A DNA stretch of 64,000 nt, from NCBI GenBank assembly GCA_029783825.1, contig JAREIK010002618.1, positions 255,489-319,488 on the forward strand. The letters run 5' to 3'. This stretch comes from Sapria himalayana. Taxonomy: Eukaryota > Streptophyta > Magnoliopsida > Malpighiales > Rafflesiaceae. Numbering within the stretch: position 1 is the stretch's first letter; the number at the start of each line of letters is the position of its first letter. The translations under genes and the position numbers were made by a program. Below the pieces are notes generated by a model. It worked only from the letters and a program-made list of their open reading frames with translations, was not told the origin of the DNA and searched no databases. Shown here piece by piece: positions 13,521 through 23,794 of the stretch.

Positions 13521-14459
13521 TAATATTTTTAAAGAATTATTTATTTTAATATTTTATATAATTGTATATATTAAAGGTATGTCATAGTTTATAGATGAGT
13601 GATCCTTTAAAGACACAATCTCCTCATATAATAAAAAAAATATGATATTATAAATAAAATTTAATAATTATATAAAATATGAATAAAAATTTATTTTAAA
13701 TATGACTAAAATAACTATTTTTTGATTATAATTTAATTAAAATATTATAGTTAATTTTTTCAGAAATATTTATTTATGATATTTTAATATTTGTATTAAA
13801 AAACATTATATAATGTTATTTTATTTATTTATGAAATAATATCATTTATGATTAAATAAAAATCTTTTTCAATTATTTATTTTTTATAATTTTATTTTAC
13901 TCTTATATTATTCTATCTTTATTTTATATATATTTACATCCAGATTATTATTTATATATACTTTCCTTTTAAAAAAATGCTAAGGCATTAAGCACTTATC
14001 ATTTTTTCTATCTTTCAACGACGAAGAGAGGAGAAGCGAAATAGAACTATGGGAGCAACCTACAAATTCTACCTCTTCTTATTACCAGCTAATATTATCA
14101 TTTCTCTAATCCTTAGGAATGCTATATACATATCTCTGTCTCTCTCAATTTGATTATCACTGGCATATTTTAATTTTTACAGAATATTAGGGTATTAATT
14201 TTTTTTTAATTTTCCCCAAGTTTCCTTTTTTTTTCTTCTATTTTCATTTCACTTATATGATATTAACGCTACACAATTAATGAAACAATAAATTATCAGT
14301 GTAAACTTTGTTCTTTTACTATTTAAATTTTTAGAGATTTATTGATTTCAAATATTAAATGATTGCATTATGTTTTCTCCTTCTGTAACTTAAGAAAATT
14401 AATAACGTTTGATGTTTTTGGCTTCTGTAACTAAAGAAAAAACAACTTAATGTTATTGG

Positions 14460-16866
14460 GTTCTATTTTTGTTTCTCCAAAATTATTATAAATAGATAAT
14501 AGTATATGTAAACTTTTATACATTTATATAATCGTATGACATTATTTATAAATGTCTATACTTTAATATATATAAATGTATTGCATTATATATAAACACT
14601 AATATGTTTATATAAATATATAATGTTATAAACAACATCTACATTAAACTATCCATTTATATAATTTTTTATATAACAATTATATATCATAAAATGTTTA
14701 TACATTTTTGTAAACATTTATATAACATATTAATTTTTATATAAATATATAATATTTATAAGGTTTATATAAATGTGATATATATACTATATAATATTTA
14801 TAAAAGTGTTACATATATAATTTAAAAATATTTTAAACACAAATATTATATCTAAACACTTGTATAATTATATAATCAAATGCCATTATATATATAAGTA
14901 TTTATAACTATATTTATAATTATGTAAACTATTTTTATAATTATATATAACTATTTTTTTAACTATATTATAATGTATAACTATATGTATAATTCTAAAT
15001 AACTCTATTTCTAACAAAATATACTATATGTATAATAATATATAACTATATATAATTGTATATTACTAAATGTATAACTATAAAAATGTTATATATAATT
15101 ATATCTTTAACTACCTACATATTTATAACAATATGTGTATAACTATATAAAAATATTTGTATTAACTATGTAACATTCTATATAATTAAATATAACTATA
15201 TTTATAATTATATATACATATATGTATTCATATAATTAAATCTATATAATTGTTTATAACTTTGTATATTTTTATGTATAACTACATATAACTACTTGTA
15301 TGAATATATCTATATATAACTATAATGTTAACTATATATAACTCTATTTTTAACTATATATACTATATGTATAAGAACATATAACTATAAATATTTGTAT
15401 TTGCCTAAATGAATAACTAAAAAATCATTATACATAACTATATATAAATATATAATTAACAACATATATTTAATATACATTTTTATAAATTAGTAAATAA
15501 AAATGTATTTTAATATATCTATACATATAGATAAATATATGTACTCATATATAAAATTAAATGAATAAATATATATGCCTACATGTATAAATATAAGTAT
15601 AACAATATGTGTACCTATATTTATAACCACATGTAATTTTATTTATAATTAATGTATAACAACATACAACATTATGTTTAATTACATGTGTATAACTATA
15701 TATAAATATTTGTATAACTATGCAACACTCTATATAAATAAAAATAACTGTAATTGTAACTATGTATACATATATGCATACATATATGTAAATATATATA
15801 ATTGTTTATAACTTTGTATACATTTATGTATAACTGCATATAACTACTTATATGAATATATCTATATATAACTATTTGTTTACCTATATATAACTCTATT
15901 TTTAATTATATATACTATAGGTATAAGAACAAATTTCTATAAATAATTGTATTTGCCTAAATGTATAACAAAAGAAAATATTATACATAACTATATATAA
16001 ATATATAATTAACAAAATATTTAATATAAATAAATATATGTAACACTCTATATAAATAAATATAACTGTATTTGTAACTATGTATACATATATACAAGCA
16101 TGTATGTAAATCTATATAATTATTTATTACTTTGTATACATATATGCATACAACATATAAATATTATAAAACTATGAACACTATATAAATAAATATAACT
16201 ATATTTGTAACTATGTATACATATATGCATACATATATGTAAATCTATATAATTATTTATAACTTTTGATTACATTTATGTATAACTACATAAAACTACT
16301 TGTATGAATAAATCTATATATAACTATATGCTTGACTATATATATCTATGTTTTTAACTAAATATACTAAAGGTATAAGAACATATAACTATAAATAATT
16401 GTATTTGGCTTAATGTATAACTAAAAAAATATTATAAATAACTATATATAAAAATATAATTAACAACATATATTTAATATACATTTTTATATATAAGCAT
16501 ATAAAATGTATTTTACTATATCTATATCCATGGATAACTATATGTACACATATATAAAATTAAATGAAAAAATATATATACCTACATGTATAAATATAAG
16601 TATAAATATATGTGTACCTATATGTTTAACCACATGTAATTTTATTTATAATTACATGTATAACAACATACAACATTATGTTTAACTACATATGTATAAC
16701 TATATATAAATATTTGTATAACTATGTAACACTAAATATACTTAAATATAATTATATTTGTAACTATGTATACATATATGTAAATCTATATAATTGTTTA
16801 TAACATTGTAATTATTTATGTATAAATACATATAACTACTTGTATGAATATATCTATATATAACTT
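14460..16866 (+). repeat. AT-rich ~450-550 bp tandem repeat
   Basis: Long units built of ATAACTATATAT-type words recur. The anchor ACTACTTGTATGAATA (or close variants) appears near 15291, 15843, 16294 and 16834, giving intervals of about 552, 451 and 540 bp. A second anchor, ACAACATACAACATTATG, appears near 15661 and 16664. The same family is found reverse-complemented at 44690-46555 in the inner CACTA. No coding potential is seen. Part of 15960-16260 looks like a partial, rearranged unit. Confidence 0.75.
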
Positions 16867-16906
16867 GGGAAAGGTTCTGATGTTAATCCATTGTTATATA
16901 GACTTT

Positions 16907-17135
16907 TAGAGGTGTCAAACGTGACGTGCCTGGCCGGCCCGGCCAGATTTTTTTTGAGCATGCCCGTACTTTTGTGACGGGCCACCCTCAGCACAGTTAC
17001 TGTACCATGCCATGCCTAGCCCGACACATTTTATTCCAGCCAGGCCCGGCATGGTCCGCTAGCCCAGCCATAAAAGTATCGTGTAGGGTCAGGCCCGTAT
17101 GGGCCAAAACAGGCCGTACGGGCCTCATTAAAAAA
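16907..17135. mobile_element. GC-rich hAT-like element end, copy 1 (degenerate)
   Basis: It begins TAGAGGTGTCAA, the same 12-base terminus as the complete element at 56945-57404, then runs through a GC-rich tract with repeated GGCCCG/CGGGCC words amid very AT-rich DNA. A matching right terminus is not found, so either only one end survives or the element continues into 17135-17996. The terminus fits the hAT consensus YARNG. Confidence 0.5.
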
Positions 17136-17996
17136 ATAATTTTTTTTTATTTTTAAAAATTTAAAGTTTCGACTTTTGTATATTAAAGATTAAATTATAT
17201 ATAAAATATATATTATATTATATATAAATAATGTTTAAAATTTTAAATTTGTAACTTGAAAATTGTTACAAATTTAATAAATTATAAAGTTTAAATTTTT
17301 TTATTAAAAATTTAATAAATTACAAAGTTTATATTTTTTTATTAAAAATTTAATAAATTACAAAGTTTAAATTGGTAAATTGTAAATTGTTAAAAATATG
17401 TAAATCAGTCAATATAACTTGAAAATAATAATAAAGTTTAATTTTTTTTATTAATTTTTAATAAATTTAGATTTTAATTTATTAGAATTAAATTATAAAG
17501 TTTAAATTTTTAAATGAAAAGTTTTAACACAAAAAAAAGTAAATAAAAAATTTCATTAAAAAAAAATTACAAAGTCACAAAAACAAAAGAAAACCAAATT
17601 TCCAATCAGCCAATAGATAATTAGCCAAAGCAAATACAATATAACATAAATAAAAAAGCGTACAATAAATACAAAACAAAATATCGAAATCAAAAAGCAG
17701 AATCAAGAATAAATCACACAAACAAATCATCAACCATATCTGCGACCATGAGGCATCAAAAATTAAAATCTAATGGCAATGACAAATGGCATGTGGCGTG
17801 GCGTGGCATTGGCATCTGGCAACAGGCAAGGGAAATTGGTAGCCACCACGTCAATTGTCAATTGGGATATCATGAGCATCATCAACCACAACATCAAAGT
17901 CACTATCATATGGATCATCATCATCAGCAATCAACTCATCCACTTTCATAGCAGATGCAATCCATGTCCCTACTCCAGCATGATCCTGAATTCTAA
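17136..17996. other. AT-rich DNA with a possible acidic C-terminal coding tail on minus
   Basis: 17136-17700 is AT-rich with short direct repeats of TTTAATAAATTACAAAGTT. On minus, 17998-17851 reads without stops into an acidic C-terminal segment containing MKVDELIADDDDPYDSDFD, ending at TGA 17851-17853. Because it lies inside the GC-rich hAT-like terminus, it could be the last exon of a hAT transposase. I do not recognise a diagnostic hAT dimerisation motif, so this is only a possibility. Confidence 0.3.
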
Positions 17997-18900
17997 TAGA
18001 TAGATAGCTAGATTGAAAGATAGATAGCTAGATAGTTAGATAGTTATATAGATATATAGACAAAAGATAGATAGGCAGATAGATTGACAAATAGATAGAT
18101 ATACAGATAGACATGTAGACTTATAGACAAAAAGACATATAGACTAATAGATTAATAGATAGACAAATAGATAGACATATAGACAGACAGACAGATAGAT
18201 AGATAGATAGATTGATTGATTAATTGATAGGTAGTCAGATATATAGATTGACATATAGAAAGAAATACAAATTGATAGATAGATAAAAAGACAAATATGT
18301 AGATAGATAGATAGATAAATAGAATGATTGATGGATAGATAAATGGATAGATAGACTGATAGATAGTTTGATAAATAAACAAATAGACAGATAGATATAT
18401 AGACATATAGGCATATAGATAAATAGAGAGATATACAGATAGATAGATAAATAGATAGATAGACAAATAGACATATAAACAAATAGAAAAATAGATTGAT
18501 AGACAGATAGAAAGATAAATAGATAATTAGATAAACAGATAGATGGATAAAGAAATAGATAGATAAGTAGACAGCCTGACAGATAGATAGATAGACAAAA
18601 AGATAAATAGAGAATTAGATAGTTTGATAGATAGATTGTTACATAGATAGAAAGGTAGATGGATATATAGATAGATAGATAGAAGATTGATAGACATATA
18701 AATATACACATGAAGATAGATATATAAATAGCTAGATAGACTGACCGATAAATAGATATATAGATAGAAAAAATAAATAGATAGATACATAGAGAGACAA
18801 AATATAGATAGACATATAAATAGATAAACAAATAGATAGATAGATAGATAAAAAGATAGAGGGACAAATAGATAGATAGACAGATAGATAAATAGATAGA
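17997..18900 (-). repeat. GATA/GACA-type tetranucleotide array 2 (TAGA on plus)
   Basis: About 0.9 kb of degenerate TAGA repeats with GACA variants, in the opposite orientation to array 1. It ends exactly at the degenerate CACTA terminus of fragment B. The strand entry marks array orientation. Confidence 0.97.
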
Positions 18901-19085
18901 TACTACAAAAAAAATTCCAAATACCTTGGTAAAATTCCCTATCTAAATGGTTTTTTTCATCGCTAAAGTGGATATAACGACGGATTAATGATGGAACCTT
19001 TCTCAAGCTAAAGTGCTAGTCACTAAATATTAAAGAGTAAAATATTCCCTCAATAAATTAGCGTAGGAAAATCTCTAGCTAAATT
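18901..19085 (-). repeat. CACTA fragment B subterminal repeats
   Basis: Words such as CATCGCTAAAG, GTCACTAAATA and CCCTAGCTA occur in series, matching the left subterminal zone of the inner element. They are presumed TnpA-binding sites. Confidence 0.65.
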
Positions 19086-19330
19086 ACAGAGGGAAAAATC
19101 CCTAGCTATTTTCATTTTAAATTATTTTCACATTTTTAATTTTTTACATAAAATTTAATTACATATTTTAAAATTTTTATATTAAATTTAATAAAAACAA
19201 AAATTATAAACCATTATTTATAATTAACAAAAAATAAAATCAGTTAATAAAATATTTTGATACAATATGTTACATAGTTAAAACAAAACTATAACAAACT
19301 TTTATTTTATCTTATTCTTCATCAATGTCT

Positions 19331-19552
19331 CTAATGATAGTGCATAAGTATAATATGTCTATGAAATTGACATTGTTTTCTCTCCCCCAGCTCCTCAAGA
19401 TCTAAATCCTGCTCTAGTACCCGAGCATGTCCCTCCATGGCCATCCACATTGCTTCCTTTAGTTCTAGTCTGCATTTCCTCTCCATCTCCAATTCCTTCT
19501 TCCTTTTATCTTACAATGCCCTTTTTGTATCTAGTTGCTCTTCCAACAACAT
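19331..19552 (-). pseudogene. coiled-coil exon remnant (tnpA-like or captured)
   Basis: Minus-strand frame from ATG 19552-19550 to TAG 19331-19333, with one internal TAA after about 13 codons. It encodes a charged, heptad-rich helix: LLEEQLDTKRAL, then KRKKELEMERKCRLELKEA, then EGHARVLEQDLDLEELGE. Its position just inside the CACTA 3' end is where TnpA C-terminal coiled coils lie in the related elements (39430-39720 and 53581-53862), but the sequence is not clearly the same, so it may belong to another captured gene. Confidence 0.45.
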
Positions 19553-19571
19553 GTTTTAACGTTGTGATCAG

Positions 19572-19668
19572 TTGCATGTATGTATACTTGTGCATGTATG
19601 TATGTATGTATACTTGTGCATGTATGTATGTATGTATACTTGTGTATGTATGTTTGTGCCTGTGTGTG
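19572..19668. repeat. (GTAT)n microsatellite with TTGTGCAT interruptions
   Basis: Three nearly identical blocks of GCATGTATGTATGTATACTTGT in tandem, grading into TGTATGTTTGTG. It lies between the coiled-coil remnant and the SmF pseudogene. Confidence 0.9.
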
Positions 19669-19747
19669 CATGTGTAAACATACACACATGTACTTTCATG
19701 CAAATACACATACCATCAAAGACAACGGAAGAAAATAATCTAGGTCT

Positions 19748-20362
19748 TTAAAACATACATATAGGTTTCCTAGGCATGGTCATCATCTTATAGTTCTTAT
19801 TCTCATGTAATCCACATAGATATAGAACATTGTTACACCTGCACATGGAGCATAACATACTACATTTACAAACCAATAAAGAACACAACACTATGCCACT
19901 AATAAAAAAATAGATTAGCACATGCAACACCAATTGACATTTGCTAGAAATTTCACACGAAGAGATAATCATGAGCTTTTTTTTGTAATTACCAAATCAA
20001 GATTTTTCCAAGATTTCTAGTGAAATGTCCATCAACATATTCTTCTGTGTTGCCCAACTTCACGCATCAGTCCATGGTTAATTATAAGAAAGGTAGAAAG
20101 TGTCAAACTAAAGGGAAATGGAAGTTAAAATGACAACAGGCTACATGATATTGAATTTCTGCACACCTGTAGGTTCATATAGAAATCCACCGAAGCAAGG
20201 AAACTTGAAAGAAACCAAAGAAAAAAATGAGAAAAAAAATGCAATGCATAGGAAAAGAACACATGGTAGCCCACCATTGTATTCCATTCCCCACTTGAGT
20301 TATACAATGACCGTCTTCCTAGTCAAGTTGTTAAGAAAAGGCTTGGGATTAACGGGGATGAT
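19748..20362 (-). pseudogene. snRNP core protein SmF (Sm/LSM family) pseudogene with introns
   Basis: Four exons of the ~86-residue spliceosomal protein SmF can be read on minus. Exon 20362-20275 carries IPVNPKPFLNNLTRKTVIV, a stop, then LKWGMEYNG (Sm1 motif start). Exon 20204-20167 carries FLASVDFYMNLQ (Sm1 end). Exon 20057-19993 carries LGNTEEYVDGHFTRNLGKIL. Exon 19838-19748 carries CNNVLYLCGL (Sm2 motif) and a drifted tail. Introns remain with usable GT/AG borders at most junctions (donors at 20274, 20166 and 19992; acceptor CAG before 19838); the acceptor before 20204 looks lost. The initiator exon is not found. One in-frame TAA replaces the Lys before LKWGMEY, and the Sm2 Arg-Gly has become Cys-Gly. 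Retained introns rule out a processed retrocopy, so this is a DNA-level copy, probably captured by the CACTA element. SmF is part of the heptameric Sm ring on U snRNAs. Confidence 0.88.
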
Positions 20363-20384
20363 CTGCAATATTCAACAATAAAAA

Positions 20385-22855
20385 TACTAATGAACGGTGC
20401 TATCATGTACGTATGTATCAGATATTTCTCTACTTTTACTTAAAAATGCATAGGCATGTATATATGCAATATACATGCATACAACATGAATATAGTATAA
20501 CTATATGTATCCAAACACACACACACACACATTTTTTTTCTATCTTCTCATATTTCTTTATATTGTCCATATATTGCACATTTTTAGTTCAACTAAGCCA
20601 TTGATGCATGGAAATGGTCATTACCAAAAATCAAACTTTTTTTTTCTAATCTACATATCCACCATCAACTAAAATTTATTAAGTTGTTTGCTTGAGAAAA
20701 TTGTAAGAAAACTTTTTTTAAAAAAATAAATGACCATTTGAAAGAATATTTGATGATTGTGAACAAGAATAGTTAACCTTGCTTCGATCCACGAAAAATT
20801 AAAAGCTAGTATTAATATCATTCATGAAAGTATAAAATATATGAATATCTTGCGTACACAAAAAATTATATCTAACAAGAAAACTTGATTACTACTTTAT
20901 ACAAATTTTCTTTTAACCTCTCATTATCATCATCAACGAAATCTCATCATAATACTATTGAGAACAAACATTACTCTAACCATAAGAACATGAGTTCAAT
21001 CAACAAGAATACCAAATATACTTTATCAGGATGCTTGTCAAATCACCTATCATGATGTTCGAGTAGATGTCTTACATGCACTCCATTACCATTTAAAAAA
21101 GCCCATCCAGCTTCTCTGCACAACTTCATAGTTTCAATGCATGTAGTTTGTCACTGATGTAATCTGGTTTGATTTGATAAGAAGGGTCTATGCCCTATCA
21201 AAACAACCAAATCAAATTAAAAACAAAAAAAATCAAAAAAAAAAAAACTTTCACAGCTCAATGCTATGCCAAGCCTGTAATGAGCTCACAGAGAAATCAA
21301 CATCTCATCTCTTGCTTGTATTTGAGGTCGTAGAGCATCTTATCCAGCTCATAAAGCTCAGATTCAGCAACATCCACCCCTATTGGCCACATATGGCATT
21401 GATGTAGTTGGAATCGAGGCCTAAGTCTTGTGAGCAATGATTTTAATAACACACTGTGGGAGTGCAATTGTTTCGATAATATACAGTGAGCATGAAATGA
21501 TTTGCATAACACACAATGCATGAGTAATTATGGTAGCTAGTGCACAGTGGATGAACTCTATTGGTAGGGTTTACAGCTCTTTCCAACACCATGCCTCCTA
21601 GAGTTTAGCATTCCCTGGGGTCGCTTTTGATACCATGTAAAACATTAAGTCACACAACATAAAATAAATATAATATACTTGATGAATAATCTCATACAAA
21701 CAATGCCCTTATATAATATGTTATTTTTATTAGGGCAACTCACAGGATGAATAATCTCTATATCACTATCGAAGTGACCCTATGCGTGTCAGGCATACCT
21801 CAATGTGTATTACATGCTAATTCTTCCTCCAAAAAGCTATCAATAAAATAAGGTATCAATTGATAAAGTAGAGAACATGGCACCCAACAAAACATAAGCA
21901 ATATCACAAATCTCATGCTCATCAATAAAATAGTTATATATAGTATATATGTACATATAATACTTTAATGTATATGTACATATACTGTGTATATATGTAC
22001 ATATATACTGAAGTATATATGCATATACACTACAGTATATATGGATGTCTTATAAATATAGAACATCAATATAGATAAAGATATAGAATAGCAGGTATAA
22101 ATATAGATATAAAATAGTAGGTAAAGTATTATCCCATTTATACTTCACAAAGAATGCACAAAACATCACTATCAACATTAATAAGAAATGCGGATATTAT
22201 GTACATTTTCGAAAATATATCTAAAAACTTTTAGAGGAATACCTGGAAGACAAGCCACGAGCTAGGCTTGGCGCATCAAAGTTAACACCTTGCCTTTCCA
22301 CAACCAGAACTCTCTCATGGTCCCAAGGCCTATAAGGGGGTTGCTTTACCCGCCACACCCCGCAGCACCATGCTCCCATGCGGCTTTCTTAGAATGTTTA
22401 TTCTCCTCTCCGTGTGCTTGTACCAATGATTTTAATTTGCTTAGCTTCATTGTATTAGTCCAGAAACCCTATAGCTTCTGCTGGTATATGTTTCCTCTCT
22501 TGGTTCGAAGTAAGGATCATCACTTCATTGTATGCTTCTACATAACTGCAAAAAAATTCAATATACACTCCATAAATACAATATCCACTCTATAAAAACA
22601 ATATGCACTTGATAAAAACAATACACATTCAAAGAAAAAAAGAGGAACAAAACTTCAAAAATTAGATGTTTTTTCTTCCAAATATAAAAAAAAGCTAATG
22701 GGTGCAAAATTTGCAAATTTCATATAGCAAAGCATCTTGACTCATCTTCCTCTCAGCTATTTTTGCTCCTCTTCTTTTCATGCTCATCGGGAGGGGATAC
22801 ATCGATGTGCTAGTTGTGCAAAATGCAGATTGGCACCCACCACAACCCCATCGAT
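20385..22855. other. unassigned interior of CACTA fragment B
   Basis: No recognisable gene. Visible items: a TATATATGTACATATA palindrome zone (21940-22045) shared with the inner CACTA units; a minus-strand ATG at 22450 opening a 34-codon frame (begins MKLSKLKSLVQAHGEENKHS) to TAA at 22346-22348; possible exon-like minus frames near 21170-21050 (contains MKLCREAGWAFLNG) and 21410-21300 (contains ESELYELDKMLYDLKYKQE). I do not recognise these. They may be further captured exons. Confidence 0.35.
21622..21720 (-). other. possible LTR end and degenerate primer binding site
   Basis: On minus, ...AATGTTTTACA is followed at once by TGGTATCAAAAGCG (21635-21622), resembling an LTR 3' end next to a diverged initiator-Met primer binding site. 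No gag or pol is recognised downstream on minus and no second LTR is seen, so this may be chance or a very old relic. Confidence 0.25.
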
Positions 22856-22859
22856 AACA

Positions 22860-23345
22860 CTATTGAGACTTGCATGTGCAAGTGTAGACTAGTATAGGAA
22901 TGCCAGAGATATCCATGTCATTGCTATTGATGACCATGTCCAAGCATTTCTTTGGAGCTTTCAAATGTATGGCAGTTGGGGAAGGAGAAACCATACCGGA
23001 GTGAGAGGGCTTTCTTCCATTATGTTAAAATCAGCCAACCATTTGAAGGTCCCATAGGGTATCCATGGAAGTTCCAGTTATCCTTTAGCCTCAGTCGAAG
23101 AGAGTCCTCTTCAATGAAGAGTTTCAATAGAATGTGATTGTTATCGATACTTCTAACCTTGACCAAACCTTTCAGCTTTAAAGAAGAGAAGAAGCCTCTT
23201 GTCTCTTCAATTCGAGGTCACTCGTGGGACTACTTCCCGATAATTATAAATTTGTGAATTTCTGAGAGGCTTGCGATTTCTTCGGCAGAGAAAAAAATTG
23301 TGGGTTCGCCATTTTTATTCGCAAAGAGCTTAATAGGTGGCACGG
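22860..23345 (-). pseudogene. DUF4283 domain relic (plant LINE ORF1 / zinc-knuckle-protein type)
   Basis: Minus-strand frames give, in order, GEPTIFFSAEEIASLSEIHK (about 23310-23250), LKLKGLVKVRSIDNNHILLK, EEDSLRLRLKDNWNFHGYPM (about 23115-23060), then after a frame change FKWLADFNIMEESPLTPVW and a short FLLPQLPYI. This is the DUF4283 signature (block order HxLI, EEDxxRLWLRxxW, G(F/Y)PM, FKWxxDF, ESPxxPVW) usual in ORF1 of plant L1-type LINEs and in related genomic fragments. Breaks: a TAG in the N-terminal part (the GK*SHE region), a frameshift at the GYPM block and a stop after LPYI. The zinc knuckle and reverse transcriptase are absent, so it is a fragment. The stretch 23346-23497 holds nothing else recognised. 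Confidence 0.75.
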
Positions 23346-23497
23346 TTAATTGATTGTATTAGAAAATTATTTCTTATGGGCAAGATAATCAATTTCTTCC
23401 ATTTTCAGCTTGAAATCACAAATTTCTTCCCCAAATCAAAGCTATCTCTCTTTAAATTTCAACTTTCACCCTCTAGAAGTTAGAGCTATGGAAGAAA

Positions 23498-23736
23498 CCA
23501 TCTATCTATATATTTGTCGATATATATATATATATATCCCTCTCTCTCTCTCTCTCTATCTGTCTATCTATCTATCTTTCTATCTACTATCTGTCTATCT
23601 GTCTATTTGACTATATATGTATTTGTCTATTTGTCAATATGTTTATCTATCTATCTCTTTATTTATCTATCTTTATCTTTCTATATTTTTTTGTCTATCT
23701 ATATATATATCTATCTATCTATTTGTCTATCTAACA

Positions 23737-23794
<58 letters not shown>

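Larger units (their letters stand above)
13005..16866 (+). mobile_element. CACTA (En/Spm) fragment A: 5' end plus AT-rich internal repeats
   Basis: It starts CACTACAAAAAATAT exactly where array 1 stops, followed by subterminal repeats (TTTAGCTAGGG, CCGTCACTAAA, CCATCGCTAAAA types) to about 13520. The stretch 13005-13740 aligns by eye with the reverse complement of 51700-53020, the 5' (tnpD-proximal) end of the inner CACTA; both share TCTATAGATGAG near the subterminal border, although A has a much shorter repeat zone. 13740-14460 is AT-rich with nothing recognised apart from a short purine-rich patch near 14020. No transposase remains and no opposite terminus is found before the hAT-like end at 16907, so it is truncated. 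Confidence 0.75.
18901..23497 (-). mobile_element. CACTA fragment B: 3' end with captured DNA
   Basis: It begins TACTACAAAAAAAATTCC (a CACTA terminus with the first C changed to T). The subterminal zone 18901-19080 matches 35493-35690, the 3' end of the inner CACTA, base for base in many places. Sequence at 19200-19350 matches the unit borders of the inner element (for example around 37085-37215), and a TATATATGTACATATA palindrome zone at 21940-22045 matches the same units. Between these lie a coiled-coil exon, an SmF pseudogene and unassigned DNA. The right border is uncertain: a DUF4283 relic occupies 22860-23345 and the next array begins at 23498. No 5' terminus is present. Confidence 0.6.

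Noticed and set aside
14460..16866. Centromeric satellite or organelle-derived AT-rich DNA
   Set aside because: The same family occurs inside the inner CACTA, so it is better explained as a transposon component; no organelle gene is seen.
13005..18901. Fragments A and B as the two ends of one CACTA element
   Set aside because: Both termini have their interiors to the right, so they cannot bound one element in the present arrangement; an inversion would be required.
22280..22400. Possible tRNA or small structured RNA in a GC-richer patch
   Set aside because: No cloverleaf, anticodon loop or box A/B motifs could be assembled by eye.
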